64,000 nt of DNA, taken from positions 41,644 through 105,643 of the forward strand of contig NZ_KB894083.1 of assembly GCF_000374325.1 (NCBI RefSeq), in the 5' to 3' direction. The stretch comes from Allofustis seminis DSM 15817 (GTDB lineage Bacteria; Bacillota; Bacilli; Lactobacillales; Carnobacteriaceae_A). The first letter of the stretch is position 1; each line of letters opens with the position of its first letter. The translations under genes and the position numbers were made by a program. Of this stretch, positions 51,171-60,257 are shown piece by piece. Below the pieces are notes generated by a model. It ran no database searches. It was not told the DNA's origin and saw only the letters and a list, made by a program, of their open reading frames with translations.

Positions 51171-53072
51171 ATGAAAAAACTGCAAAGCTGGGTGGAAAAT
51201 AACCCAGAAATGGTCAATACCATTATAAGTGCTATCTTAATTCTTTTCGGTTTATATTTTGACCATGCAGACAACATGAGTGTCGCAGTGCCACTTTATA
51301 TCATTGCTTTTTTAATTGGCGGTTGGCACTCCATGAAACACGCTTGGACAGACTTAACAAAATATCATAAATTAAATGTCGATATCTTAATGATTCTAGC
51401 CGCAGTAGGTGCTTCTATTATCGGCTACTGGATGGAAGGAGCGCTTTTAATCTTTATCTTCTCACTTGCTGAATCATTAGAAACGATGGCGATGAATAAG
51501 ACCCAAGACTCCATTGCCTCCTTAATGCAAGTTACTCCTGATGTTGCACGACTTTATAATGAAATAGGTGAATTAATTGAAGTGGCAACAGCCGATCTGA
51601 AAATTGGCGACCGCATTCAAGTTCGTAAAGGTGAGGCGGTACCGATTGACGGCCGATTGCTAGATGAGATGGCAATTCTTAATACCGCTGCTATTACTGG
51701 CGAGCCGCTACCTGTAACACTTCATTATGGTGAAGAAGTTATCGGCGGAACGATCAATGAAGATGAAGCATTTGATATGGAAGTTGCTGTTGAAAATGTA
51801 GATACCTTATTTTCAAAAATTATTCGCATGGTAGAAGAAGCGAAAAATAATCCGTCCAAAACGAGTTCAAAAATCAAAGCCATCGAAAATATATATGTTA
51901 AGGCAGTACTAGTTGCTGTTCCTTTATTTATTCTTTTAACTCCTTTATTCTTTAAGACGTGGGACTATGCTGAAAGTTTCTACCGCGGAATGGTGTTGCT
52001 GACTGTCGCATCTCCTTGTGCTCTCGTTGCAAGCTCTGCCCCTGCTAACTTATCCGCTATTAGTCGCAGCGCTAAAAAAGGCATCCTTTTTAAAGGGGGC
52101 GACGTTGTAGACAAAACGAACGATTTAAAAGCAGTCATTTTTGATAAGACGGGAACTCTAACCGAAGGAAAACCTGCCATTGTCGATGCTTTCTACCATG
52201 ATCCAGCACAAAAAGAATTCATCGACCAAATTGTCTATGCTGCAGAATCTTCATCAACTCACCCAATCGCACGTGCCTTTATCGAAAAATTCGAGCAAGA
52301 ACATGTCATGCTAAGACCGCTCGATGAAGTAAAAGACATTACAGGAAAAGGGTTCGAAGTCATCAATGGTGAAGATACTTGGCGTATTGGTAACAAAAAA
52401 TTCACACTTGAACACCATCTTGATACCATTAAACATGATGAACATGAAACGATTTTACAATATGAATCTGAAGGAAAAACCGTTATCTACGTCAGCAAAA
52501 ATAAACAATTCGCTGCTTTTTATACATTAGCCGATCAGGTCAAAGCAGAAAGCAAGGCAACGATTGCACGTCTGCATGAGATGAATATTAAAACGATCAT
52601 GCTAACTGGCGATGAAGAGCGTAATGCCCAATTTATCGCAAAATCATTGGACATTGATAAAGTTCGTGCTAATCTTCTTCCACAAGATAAAGCTGAGATC
52701 ATTCATGAGTTGCAAGAAAAATATGGTGAAGTCGCCATGGTCGGCGATGGTATTAATGATGCACCTGCTCTAGCAATTGCCGATGTTGGCTTTGCTCTAG
52801 GAACTGGGACGGACGTTGCTATGGAGACAGCTGACGTTGTGCTCATTCAAGACGATCTACATTTGATTCCTTTTTCAATTGGTATATCAAGAGCAACACG
52901 CCGCATTGTGCTACAAAATATTATCTTCTCACTGAGCGTAATTGCTTTATTAATTGTAGCCAATCTTTTTCAAAGCATTAACTTACCGATCGGTGTCGTT
53001 GGTCATGAAGGAAGTACATTGCTTGTTATCTTGAATGGTTTAAGACTTTTACGCTATAGCGAAAAAAGATAA
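51171..53072 (+). CDS. P1B-type metal-transporting ATPase, ZosA/PmtA-like
   Basis: 633 residues. No N-terminal metal-binding domain; two leading helices, then the P-type core with TGEP actuator loop, ion-binding SPC (281-283, SPCALVASSAPANLSAIS), phosphorylation site DKTGT (Asp325), HP motif (THPIARA) and GDGINDAP. The SPC group with this context fits zinc, iron or manganese rather than potassium. B. subtilis ZosA and streptococcal PmtA, both PerR-controlled, are the nearest named analogues; the operator boxes upstream support that. Uptake or efflux cannot be told from sequence; PmtA is now regarded as an Fe(II) exporter. Confidence 0.9.
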   Translation: MKKLQSWVENNPEMVNTIISAILILFGLYFDHADNMSVAVPLYIIAFLIGGWHSMKHAWTDLTKYHKLNVDILMILAAVGASIIGYWMEGALLIFIFSLAESLETMAMNKTQDSIASLMQVTPDVARLYNEIGELIEVATADLKIGDRIQVRKGEAVPIDGRLLDEMAILNTAAITGEPLPVTLHYGEEVIGGTINEDEAFDMEVAVENVDTLFSKIIRMVEEAKNNPSKTSSKIKAIENIYVKAVLVAVPLFILLTPLFFKTWDYAESFYRGMVLLTVASPCALVASSAPANLSAISRSAKKGILFKGGDVVDKTNDLKAVIFDKTGTLTEGKPAIVDAFYHDPAQKEFIDQIVYAAESSSTHPIARAFIEKFEQEHVMLRPLDEVKDITGKGFEVINGEDTWRIGNKKFTLEHHLDTIKHDEHETILQYESEGKTVIYVSKNKQFAAFYTLADQVKAESKATIARLHEMNIKTIMLTGDEERNAQFIAKSLDIDKVRANLLPQDKAEIIHELQEKYGEVAMVGDGINDAPALAIADVGFALGTGTDVAMETADVVLIQDDLHLIPFSIGISRATRRIVLQNIIFSLSVIALLIVANLFQSINLPIGVVGHEGSTLLVILNGLRLLRYSEKR

Positions 53073-53198
53073 TTATTATAGCAAACCATTGTTTTTTTGA
53101 ATGCATCATCTTTTTTGAGTTGTAAAATACTTATTGTTTGTAAATATATTTCAATACCTATAAAATGAAAGAAAGTAGTATTAGAAGGACGTGAATTT

Positions 53199-53855
53199 AT
53201 GACCCCAAGTAAAGAAGATTACATTAAAGCAATTCACTCTTTAGATGGTGCACGTGAAATTGTCAGCAACAAGGCGCTCTCACACGCACTTAATGTATCT
53301 GCAGCTTCAGTCACCGACATGAACTCAAGATTATTAGAAGAGGACCTAATTACATATATTCCTTACCAAGGCGTTAAACTTACAGAAAAAGGAATTCTTA
53401 CAGCACGTAAATTAATAAGAAAGCATCGCATCTGGGAGACATTTTTATATGAATTCTTGGACTACAATTGGGAAGATGTCCATCCAGAGGCAGACCTCCT
53501 AGAACATGTATCCAGCGACCGCCTCATTAATAAATTAAGTGAATTATTGAATCATCCAACGCGCGATCCACATGGAGGCATTATCCCGCGTGCAGATGGT
53601 TCCATTGATGTCTATTATTATATTGCCTTATCCGATGCTAAAATTGGCGAAACCTTCGCCATTCGTGAAGTCAGCGATCATGCCGATATCTTACAATATG
53701 CCTATGAACGCGAGCTTGTTCCTGGTGAGAAATTCAAATTGCTGGCCATTGATGACCTAGAAGGACCGCTCACCCTTAGAAATAGCAAAGGGGACAAAAT
53801 ACTTGTCAGCCATAAAGCTGCACAAGAAATCTCAATTGAACTATTAAATGACTAA
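53199..53855 (+). CDS. DtxR/MntR-family metalloregulator, SloR/ScaR-like
   Basis: 218 residues. N-terminal winged helix (SNKALSHALNVSAASVTDMNSRLL), dimerisation domain with metal-site residues (RKHRIWETFLYEFLDYNWEDVHPEADLLEHVSS), then an SH3-like FeoA domain at the C-terminus. The three-domain layout matches the manganese/iron repressors SloR, ScaR and MtsR. Transcribed alongside the P-type ATPase, but 126 bases away with its own start region. Confidence 0.9.
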   Translation: MTPSKEDYIKAIHSLDGAREIVSNKALSHALNVSAASVTDMNSRLLEEDLITYIPYQGVKLTEKGILTARKLIRKHRIWETFLYEFLDYNWEDVHPEADLLEHVSSDRLINKLSELLNHPTRDPHGGIIPRADGSIDVYYYIALSDAKIGETFAIREVSDHADILQYAYERELVPGEKFKLLAIDDLEGPLTLRNSKGDKILVSHKAAQEISIELLND

Positions 53856-53857
53856 AA

Positions 53858-53896
53858 TAAAGCCTTTTGTCAAAGAGGACAAAAGGCTTTTTATTT
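53858..53896. terminator. Bidirectional terminator between regulator and GNAT gene
   Basis: Stem AAAGCCTTTTGTC / GACAAAAGGCTTT with a 6-base loop and A/T runs on both sides. Confidence 0.9.
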
Positions 53897-54379
53897 TGCA
53901 TAATGAAAGGCTAAACGGTCGCTTCCGTCTGCCAGTTGAATAATACCCACTTCTTGAAATCCCAACTTAGCCAAAATATGGCGCATCACATGATTGTCTT
54001 CATGCGTATCAATCCGAATATTATCGAAATGGCGTTGCACAAAAGATAGACAAAATTGACCTGCCCCCGGTGCAGATTCAGCAGTGGCAATACGATGAAT
54101 GGTTACATATGGCGCATCATTCAACCAATTCCCATTAGAAATCGTAGCATATGTTGGGTCTGGCATCTGGAATAATGTAAAGGTTCCAACGATCTGTGCA
54201 CATTCAAGGCATAAGTAAATGGTACCCCTGTCAAAATCATTCTGTAAGAGTTCATCACTTGGATAGCCCCTCTGCCACTGGTGAATGTTGCCTGATGCAA
54301 TTTGCCGTTTGCGGCCATTTTGAATTAATTGCTTCACACGTGGCAGATCTGCAGCGACTGCTTTTCTAATATGATACAT
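53891..54379 (-). CDS. GNAT-family N-acetyltransferase
   Basis: 162 residues. GNAT fold: YHIRKAVAADLPRVKQLI at the start, IVGTFTLF core strand, acetyl-CoA loop region AESAPGAGQFCLSF and the closing ILAKLGFQEVGII. The substrate is unknown. Strong GGAGG before the ATG. Its leader contains a candidate attenuator (see 54429-54534), unusual for a simple GNAT gene and reminiscent of inducible resistance genes. Confidence 0.85.
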   Translation of the reverse strand: MYHIRKAVAADLPRVKQLIQNGRKRQIASGNIHQWQRGYPSDELLQNDFDRGTIYLCLECAQIVGTFTLFQMPDPTYATISNGNWLNDAPYVTIHRIATAESAPGAGQFCLSFVQRHFDNIRIDTHEDNHVMRHILAKLGFQEVGIIQLADGSDRLAFHYAK

Positions 54380-54428
54380 TCTCCCGCCTCCTTTTTGTTA
54401 TCATGAATGAAATGGTGTCTTTTTTCAA

Positions 54429-54522
54429 GAAAAAATGATGCACTCATGCACCCTCTGGGTGGGCGCATCCAACTTGCACTATAAGTTCCAAAAGCATCCA
54501 TACATATGACTCCTCTGCCCAC
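54429..54522 (-). promoter_or_regulatory. Candidate attenuator leader of the GNAT gene
   Basis: On the minus strand, a terminator-like hairpin (GATGC...CACCC / GGGTG...GCATC, 54469-54437) is followed by a T-run (54435-54429). An upstream GTGGGC (54522-54517) can pair with GCCCAC (54464-54459) inside it, which would open the hairpin. Between them AGGAG (54514-54510) precedes a possible 8-codon ORF (54505-54479, peptide MYGCFWNL). The layout is that of a leader-controlled switch; I cannot match it to a known family. Confidence 0.45.
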
Positions 54523-54533
54523 TTTTTTCCAAT

Positions 54534-54572
54534 AAAAAAGACCCCCACGCTTAATCCGTGGAGGTCTTTTTT
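54534..54572. terminator. Terminator between cupin gene and GNAT leader
   Basis: Stem AAAAAAGACCCCCACG / CGTGGAGGTCTTTTTT with a 7-base loop. A second short hairpin (TGCCATTTTATGGCA) lies at about 54627-54641, nearer to the cupin stop; nothing else is seen in the gap up to 54656. Confidence 0.9.
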
Positions 54573-54656
54573 GGTTGGAATAGTGCATGCATTATTTGTT
54601 TCCCCATATCTAATTCGTGGGGTCTGCCATAAAATGGCATAATAATTGGTTATTGC

Positions 54657-55079
54657 TTAATGTTCATTGGGATCATTTTCTGCATCTTCATGAGTTACAT
54701 GAATAGTGCCTGGCACATGGTCTGGTTTTGCATAAATGGTATAAATTTTTAATGGTTCATCGCCAATATTTTCCACATTATGCCAAGTGCCATCTGGTAC
54801 GAAAATACCATCGCCATCTCTTACTTCTTTTTCAAAAGTGAGATTGTCTTCAGTAGGTCCCATTTTGCAAAGGCCTACACCGCCTTCAACACGTAGAAAT
54901 TGGTCAATATCATGGTGAACTTCTAGTCCAATATCATCATTTGGAGCAATTTCCATCAAAGTCATTTGTAAATGTTCGCCCGTCCATATTGTTGTGCGGA
55001 AATTCGTATTATCAAGTGTCATGCCTTCGATATCTTCAACAACAGGTTGTTTGCCACGATCTGAATAGTCAAAAGTCAT
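54657..55079 (-). CDS. Cupin-domain protein
   Basis: 140 residues, single cupin barrel: GLEVHHDIDQFLRVEGGVG (metal His pair and Gln/Glu) and GTWHNVENIGDEPLKIYTIYAKP (third His). Belongs to the group often labelled mannose-6-phosphate isomerase-like cupins; the substrate is unknown. GAAGGA before the ATG. Separate transcript. Confidence 0.85.
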   Translation of the reverse strand: MTFDYSDRGKQPVVEDIEGMTLDNTNFRTTIWTGEHLQMTLMEIAPNDDIGLEVHHDIDQFLRVEGGVGLCKMGPTEDNLTFEKEVRDGDGIFVPDGTWHNVENIGDEPLKIYTIYAKPDHVPGTIHVTHEDAENDPNEH

Positions 55080-55211
55080 TGCACATTCCTTCTTTCTATT
55101 ACTTTTTAAAATATGATGAAATACTTACATTATAATGTAGAACCATCTTTTCTACATTTTCATCATAGTCTTTTTCCAGAATTCATTCAAGTTTTTAGAC
55201 TCATTCTAATT

Positions 55212-55232
55212 AAAAAAGCCGGTTAAACCGGC
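55212..55232 (-). terminator. Terminator of fba
   Basis: Minus-strand stem AGCCGGTT / AACCGGCT with T6. Confidence 0.85.
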
Positions 55233-55241
55233 TCATCATTA

Positions 55242-56099
55242 TTATGCTTTTTGGCTAGAGCCAAACATGCGCATTTTATCGATCGTTGCATTTGTAATAT
55301 TCTCTTTTCCAGGACCGATAATTTTACGTGGGTCATAGACCATTTCATCATTGTCTAGCACTTCACGAACTCTCGCTGCCCATACTTGTTGCAATTCTGT
55401 GTTCACATTAATCTTAGCATGGCCATTAGCAATCGCTTTTTTAATTTGATGTTCTGGAATGCCTGTTCCCCCATGTAGGACAAGCGGTGTCTTCGTCAAT
55501 TCAGAGATTTCTTTCATTTCAGCAAATCCTAATTTTGGTTCTCCTGTCAATGGACCATGAACTGAACCGAGCGCTGCAGCCAATGCATCAATGCCCGCTT
55601 CATCTACCATGCGTTTGCACTCTTGTGGATCTGCATAGATCACATTACCAATGACGCCATCTTCTTGACCGCCAACTGTCCCAACTTCCGCTTCAACACT
55701 TGCACCATGTTCATGTGCAAAGACTACAAGTTCTTTTGTCTGTTCGATATTTTCATCAATAGGACGTGCGGATAAGTCTAACATCACCGATGAAAAACCT
55801 GCTTCAATCGCTTCTTTTGCTACTGCGACACTTGAGCCATGGTCTAAGTGAAGTGCTACTGGCTGTTCAACCGCCATTGTTTCGAGCAAGGCTTCTACCA
55901 TTGCTGCAGCTACTTTAAAACCGCCCATATATTTTGCAGCACCTTCTGATACACCTAAAATAACTGGTGAATTTTCTCGTTTCGTCGCTTCTAAGATTGC
56001 TTGCGTCCATTCAAGGTTGTTGATATTGAATTGGCCAACTGCATATCCTTCATCTAATGCTTTATTTAGCATATCCGTCATATTTACTAAACGACTCAT
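55242..56099 (-). CDS. fba: Class II fructose-bisphosphate aldolase
   Basis: 285 residues. Zinc ligands and catalytic residues in [13 protein letters not shown] and [16 protein letters not shown]; phosphate-binding KINVNTELQ. Cleaves fructose-1,6-bisphosphate in glycolysis. Follows pyrG, as in many Lactobacillales, but with its own terminator and a further terminator between the two genes. Confidence 0.96.
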   Translation of the reverse strand: MSRLVNMTDMLNKALDEGYAVGQFNINNLEWTQAILEATKRENSPVILGVSEGAAKYMGGFKVAAAMVEALLETMAVEQPVALHLDHGSSVAVAKEAIEAGFSSVMLDLSARPIDENIEQTKELVVFAHEHGASVEAEVGTVGGQEDGVIGNVIYADPQECKRMVDEAGIDALAAALGSVHGPLTGEPKLGFAEMKEISELTKTPLVLHGGTGIPEHQIKKAIANGHAKINVNTELQQVWAARVREVLDNDEMVYDPRKIIGPGKENITNATIDKMRMFGSSQKA

Positions 56100-56144
56100 A
56101 TTTTTTCCTCCTATTTTTCATTTCCACACTTTAAGTATAATTAA

Positions 56145-56178
56145 AACCGGCAGTGAAATCCAGTGGCCACTGCCGGTT
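56145..56178 (-). terminator. Terminator of pyrG
   Basis: Minus-strand stem AACCGGCAGTG / CACTGCCGGTT with TTTT after it, between pyrG and fba. Confidence 0.85.
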
Positions 56179-56185
56179 AAGCGTC

Positions 56186-57787
56186 TTATTCCATTTCTAA
56201 ACTTTTTTTGATGAATTCACGATAAAGCGGATGCGGACGATTCGGACGTGATTTGAACTCAGGATGCGCTTGCGTTGCAACGAAGAATGGATGGTCTTTG
56301 ATTTCGACAAAGTCCACACAATTTTCTTCTGTATTGATTCCAGACAAGCAAAATCCTGCTTTTTCTAGTGCTTCGAAATACTCTTGATTCACTTCATAAC
56401 GGTTACGGTGGCGTTCACTTACGATTTCTTGTCCACCATAAATAGCACGTGTATAGGAACCTTCTTTTAATTTTGCATTATAACTGCCTAGGCGCAATGT
56501 TCCACCCATAACGGTCACATCATGCTGATCATCTTGTAAATTAACAACTGGATGTAACGTATCGGGATTCATTTCTGTTGAGTGAGCATCAGCAAGTCCC
56601 ATCACATGGCGAGCATATTCTACGACCACCAGCTGCATTCCTAATCCAATCCCTAAAAATGGCACGCCCTGCTCACGTGCATAGCGGATAGCTTCAAGCT
56701 TGCCATCAATACCACGTTTGCCAAAGCCTCCAGGAACCAAGACGCCTTGAACATCACTCAGTTGCTCTGCCACATTAGCAGCTGTCAATTTTTCAGAGTC
56801 AATCCATTTTATATCAATCTTGCTATTGAATGCATAGCCTGCATGTTTGAGTGCCTCATTACTAGAAAGATATGCATCGGGTAGACTGACATATTTACCA
56901 ACGACAGCTATTTTAACTGATTTTTCTAGATGAAGGACGCGTTGTTCAAGTGCACGCCACTCCGTCATATCTGCTTGTGGTGCTTCAATGCCAAAATGTT
57001 CAAGCACTAAATCATCCAAATGCTGTTCTTGAAGTCTTAGTGGAATAGAGTAAAGGGTTTCGACATCTAATGATTCAATGACAGCACGTGGCTCAACATC
57101 GGTAAATAGCGCAATTTTATCTTTGATTGCTTGATCTAATTTGTGTTCACTACGCAAAATCAAGATATTCGGCTGAATTCCAAGACCACGTAATTCTTTA
57201 ACAGAATGTTGGGTCGGTTTTGTTTTCATTTCTTCAGATGCTTTCAGATAAGGAACGAGCGTTGTATGAATATAAAGTACATTCTCTGCCCCTACATCTG
57301 TACGCATTTGGCGCAGTGCTTCCAAGTGTGGTAGCGATTCAATATCGCCGACAGTGCCACCGATTTCTGTAATGATGATTTCGGAGTCAGTCGTTTCAGC
57401 AGCGCGCATTAATTTTTCTTTGATTTGGTTTGTAATATGAGGAATTACTTGAACGGTAGCGCCATTAAGTTCGCCGCGACGTTCTTTTTCTAGGACTTCG
57501 GAATAAATTTTCCCAGCCGTTACGCTAGAATATTTATTTAAGGTATTATCAATAAAGCGTTCATAATGCCCAAGGTCCAAATCAGCTTCTGCCCCATCTT
57601 CCGTTACGAAGACTTCACCATGTTGAAGCGGACTCATCGTGCCTGGGTCAACGTTAATATAGGGGTCAAATTTTTGAGTCGTAACTTTTAAGCCTCGATT
57701 TTTGAGCAATCGGCCAAGAGAAGCTGCAGAAATTCCTTTACCAATGGACGATACGACACCGCCAGTAAAAAAGATATACTTTGTCAT
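56186..57787 (-). CDS. pyrG: CTP synthase with the glutaminase nucleophile Cys replaced by Gly
   Basis: 533 residues. N-terminal synthetase domain ([20 protein letters not shown]) is intact. The C-terminal class I glutaminase domain keeps the oxyanion region (VPGGFGKRG), MGGTLRLG, His508 and Glu510 (HPEF), but the nucleophile elbow reads FLGIGLGMQ instead of the usual GICLGMQ. Gly381 is encoded by GGA at 56647-56645, two base changes from any Cys codon. The enzyme should make CTP from UTP with free ammonia but not from glutamine. QFHPEF is also changed to QAHPEF. The promoter region shows CTP-type attenuation, so the gene is still regulated. See findings. Confidence 0.95.
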   Translation of the reverse strand: MTKYIFFTGGVVSSIGKGISAASLGRLLKNRGLKVTTQKFDPYINVDPGTMSPLQHGEVFVTEDGAEADLDLGHYERFIDNTLNKYSSVTAGKIYSEVLEKERRGELNGATVQVIPHITNQIKEKLMRAAETTDSEIIITEIGGTVGDIESLPHLEALRQMRTDVGAENVLYIHTTLVPYLKASEEMKTKPTQHSVKELRGLGIQPNILILRSEHKLDQAIKDKIALFTDVEPRAVIESLDVETLYSIPLRLQEQHLDDLVLEHFGIEAPQADMTEWRALEQRVLHLEKSVKIAVVGKYVSLPDAYLSSNEALKHAGYAFNSKIDIKWIDSEKLTAANVAEQLSDVQGVLVPGGFGKRGIDGKLEAIRYAREQGVPFLGIGLGMQLVVVEYARHVMGLADAHSTEMNPDTLHPVVNLQDDQHDVTVMGGTLRLGSYNAKLKEGSYTRAIYGGQEIVSERHRNRYEVNQEYFEALEKAGFCLSGINTEENCVDFVEIKDHPFFVATQAHPEFKSRPNRPHPLYREFIKKSLEME

Positions 57788-57817
57788 AAATAATTCCTCC
57801 TATTTTAATCTAAATAA

Positions 57818-57850
57818 AGAAAACTCCCTACTCGATACAAGTAGGGAGCC
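57818..57850 (-). terminator. Leader terminator (attenuator) of pyrG
   Basis: Minus-strand stem CTCCCTACT / AGTAGGGAG, followed by T-rich TTTTCTTT, lies in the leader between promoter and pyrG start. Its first strand begins GGCTCCC, the C-rich sequence that a run of extra Gs on the transcript start could pair with to block the hairpin. Confidence 0.85.
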
Positions 57851-57887
57851 TTATTCTCTATGGTGTTCTGACTAGAATAATTCTAGT

Positions 57888-57927
57888 GCCCAAATAATAT
57901 GATACGTACTTTTAGACCCTTCGTCAA
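57888..57927 (-). promoter_or_regulatory. pyrG promoter with a GGGC start
   Basis: -35 TTGACG (57927-57922), 17-base spacer, -10 TATCAT (57904-57899), then after 7 bases GGGC (57891-57888). A transcript that starts GGGC is what reiterative G addition under low CTP needs in the B. subtilis pyrG system. Confidence 0.85.
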
Positions 57928-57939
57928 GTAAAATGTCGC

Positions 57940-58482
57940 CTAAATTAAATCGTCGTCATCTTCATCATCTGCAAGGACATCTTCATCATCTTCAATCTCT
58001 AGATCTTCAAGCTCGTCAGAGTCTTCTTCCAGATCATCGAGATCGTCACGATAAGCATCTAGATCTTCATCTTTTTCTGTTTCCTCATCCAATTCATCGC
58101 TATCTTCTTCATCTAATGCTTCTTTTTCTTCTTGTTCGAAGAGGCTGTCATAATCGTCAAAGCCATCAGAACTGCGACGTGGTGTAATATCTTCTTCCGT
58201 ATTTTCTTGTGTTAGGACTTCATTAATAGATTCGAAAGGATACCAATTACGCAAGCCCCACAGATTATCCCCTAAAGAGATAAATTGGCCGTCCGTATTT
58301 AAGTCCGTATAAAATTGTGCCATCTCGCTTTCAAGTTGATCGTCATCAAGCTCTAGAAATTCGGCGATTTCGGCAAGTAAATCATTAAAGTCCATAATAT
58401 CGCCATGACGCACTAAGATCATTTTGGCGACATCTAGCATGGAGAGTTCTCTTTTGTCATAAATTTGATTGAATAAATCCAC
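57940..58482 (-). CDS. rpoE: RNA polymerase delta subunit
   Basis: 180 residues. N-terminal winged-helix-like HARE-HTH domain (to about 95, SMLDVAKMILVRHGDIMDFNDLL, LWGLRNWYPFE), then a long Asp/Glu tail. Increases RNA polymerase recycling. Starts with GTG, 7 bases after AAAGGAAG; the longer ORF reads through the previous gene end and is not supported. Directly upstream of pyrG, as in B. subtilis. Confidence 0.93.
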   Translation of the reverse strand: MDLFNQIYDKRELSMLDVAKMILVRHGDIMDFNDLLAEIAEFLELDDDQLESEMAQFYTDLNTDGQFISLGDNLWGLRNWYPFESINEVLTQENTEEDITPRRSSDGFDDYDSLFEQEEKEALDEEDSDELDEETEKDEDLDAYRDDLDDLEEDSDELEDLEIEDDEDVLADDEDDDDLI

Positions 58483-58528
58483 GTTGACACTTCCTTTATT
58501 ATCTTTTTTATTTCTATAGACTACTTGA

Positions 58529-58975
58529 TTATGTCGTAAAACGCAAATGCATTTGATAACGACCGAAGATGTCGTCCCCACTTACCATATGATAATCGAC
58601 ATCCAATGCACCCGAAAAAGGCTGGTCACTTGTTACGAATTGTAAGCGAGTCGTTGATACATCAAGCTCTAAAAGACCTGCCGGCGTAGCATAGCGAGAA
58701 ATGGTCTTTTGTTTTTTGTCAAACACTAAACGCGTAGTCTGCTCACCATTTCGAATAACGGTTACGCGCCCTTGAGGATGTATTTTTATTGTTATGGACG
58801 CTTTAGGCAACTGCTGGTTTTGATTCGTTTCTTCGAATCTTATATAATAATGCTCATTCAGCTTCACAATACGCCCCATCTCGTCAAATATATGATGATG
58901 GACTTCCCCATTTTGGTTAATGAAAGTTTCCAATTGAACTTCCACTAGCTGGCCTTTTAATAATTCTTCTCTCAT
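58529..58975 (-). CDS. DUF1934 family (calycin-like) protein
   Basis: 148 residues, beta-rich: VEVQLETFINQNGE, YYIRFEE, SITIKIHPQGRVTVIRNGEQ and the closing VDYHMVSGDDIFGRYQMHLRF match the DUF1934 family (YwiB). Function unknown. GAGG 8 bases before the chosen ATG. The order DUF1934-rpoE-pyrG is common. Confidence 0.85.
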   Translation of the reverse strand: MREELLKGQLVEVQLETFINQNGEVHHHIFDEMGRIVKLNEHYYIRFEETNQNQQLPKASITIKIHPQGRVTVIRNGEQTTRLVFDKKQKTISRYATPAGLLELDVSTTRLQFVTSDQPFSGALDVDYHMVSGDDIFGRYQMHLRFTT

Positions 58976-59043
58976 CATCATCACCTCGCTTTCACATGTC
59001 TAGTCTATCATAATTTTAAAAAGAATTCTTCAAAAAATATCCT

Positions 59044-59077
59044 AAAAAATCTCCCACCAATTGATGTGGGAGATTTC
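59044..59077 (-). terminator. Terminator of the DUF1002 gene
   Basis: Minus-strand stem AAATCTCCCAC / GTGGGAGATTT with T6. Confidence 0.85.
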
Positions 59078-59119
59078 TTTTAAGGGACATTCATTTATTT
59101 TTATGCTTTAGATTTTCTA

Positions 59120-60034
59120 TCAATTATGAAAGGCATCCATTATCGCATTCCATATATCGCGCAAAAATTGAACAATACGGTCAATGACGCCACTTTCTTC
59201 TGCTTCTTTCCATACTTTTCCAAGTTTATCTTTTAAATTTCCTAATTGTTCTTTGATTTTGTCGGAGTCAATGGCACTTGTTTGTTGATATTTCTCAAAA
59301 AGTGCAATTAAACGATTCATCTGCTCTTCTGTCAAAATACTTGAAAGATCATATTCATCAAGTGCATCATTAATAATTTTTTCGATATCTTCACGTGTTG
59401 CTAATTCATCAGTTCTTTTTTTCAAATCTGCAAGTTGTTGTTTGATTTCAACGATAGCAGCATCCAGACGTTTGGCTTGGTCTTTGTCTAATGTTTGGGC
59501 GATGTCACTTGTCGTTTCTAGCTCTTCTTGTGCTACCGCCATACGGTTACTCTCTAAATGTTCGCCATTTTCTTCGAATGCTTTATATACACCTGTTAGA
59601 GCACTTTCTCCTGTAACAGGACGAATTGCAGCAACTTGAATGTCTGCATTTTCGATACCAGCGGTGAATGCTGCATTCATATATTGTTCTTTTGTAATGA
59701 GCGTGATATTTTTAGGTGTAGCAATATTGACTGTTACGCCCCCACCTTTGCCTGTACGTTTCACTGCAACACTCGAAATCATATTGGCATCTGCTGTAGC
59801 ATAACCCAAATATTTCTCTAAATCTTTTCCAGTGACTACGGATTCTAACACTTCTTGTTTATCCATCCCTAATTGGACCGCTGTTTCTTTCTTCTCGGCC
59901 TCGGAAAGACCTGCACCATAGATGACAGTTGGTTTATCCCATTGCGTATCGACAGCATGTGCCACAAGACCAGCATTTGCCAACATCCCGACACTAGCTG
60001 CAGCAATAATTATTTTTTTTAGAAATTGTTTCAT
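59120..60034 (-). CDS. DUF1002 secreted protein
   Basis: 304 residues. Signal peptide (KQFLKKIIIAAASVGMLANAGLVAHA), conserved N-terminal domain with VIYGAGLSEAEKKETAVQLG, and a helical, charged C-terminal half (about 180-304) that ends in a short amphipathic stretch. Belongs to the DUF1002 family (YpuI/YebE-like extracellular proteins); function unknown, possibly envelope-associated. AAAGGAG before the ATG. Confidence 0.85.
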   Translation of the reverse strand: MKQFLKKIIIAAASVGMLANAGLVAHAVDTQWDKPTVIYGAGLSEAEKKETAVQLGMDKQEVLESVVTGKDLEKYLGYATADANMISSVAVKRTGKGGGVTVNIATPKNITLITKEQYMNAAFTAGIENADIQVAAIRPVTGESALTGVYKAFEENGEHLESNRMAVAQEELETTSDIAQTLDKDQAKRLDAAIVEIKQQLADLKKRTDELATREDIEKIINDALDEYDLSSILTEEQMNRLIALFEKYQQTSAIDSDKIKEQLGNLKDKLGKVWKEAEESGVIDRIVQFLRDIWNAIMDAFHN

Positions 60035-60257
60035 GTCAAAAGCTCCTTTGCTATTATTCACTTAAAAAATGAATGACTTACTTTTTTCACTTTCTATTAT
60101 AACAAATAAATGACAATTTCCACCTATTCTCTTTTAATTTCAGCCTAAAGCATGAGATGATTTTAATTTTTAGTCGCATTTTAGATATATTGGCATGTGA
60201 GTGTTCTTTTTTATTTTCGCTGACTTTGCTATACTAGCAGTGGAAAGGACGAACAAC

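Noticed and set aside
57940..58200. Strongly repetitive GAT/GAA-rich stretch as a tandem repeat
   Set aside because: It encodes the acidic tail of the RNA polymerase delta subunit; the low complexity comes from the protein.
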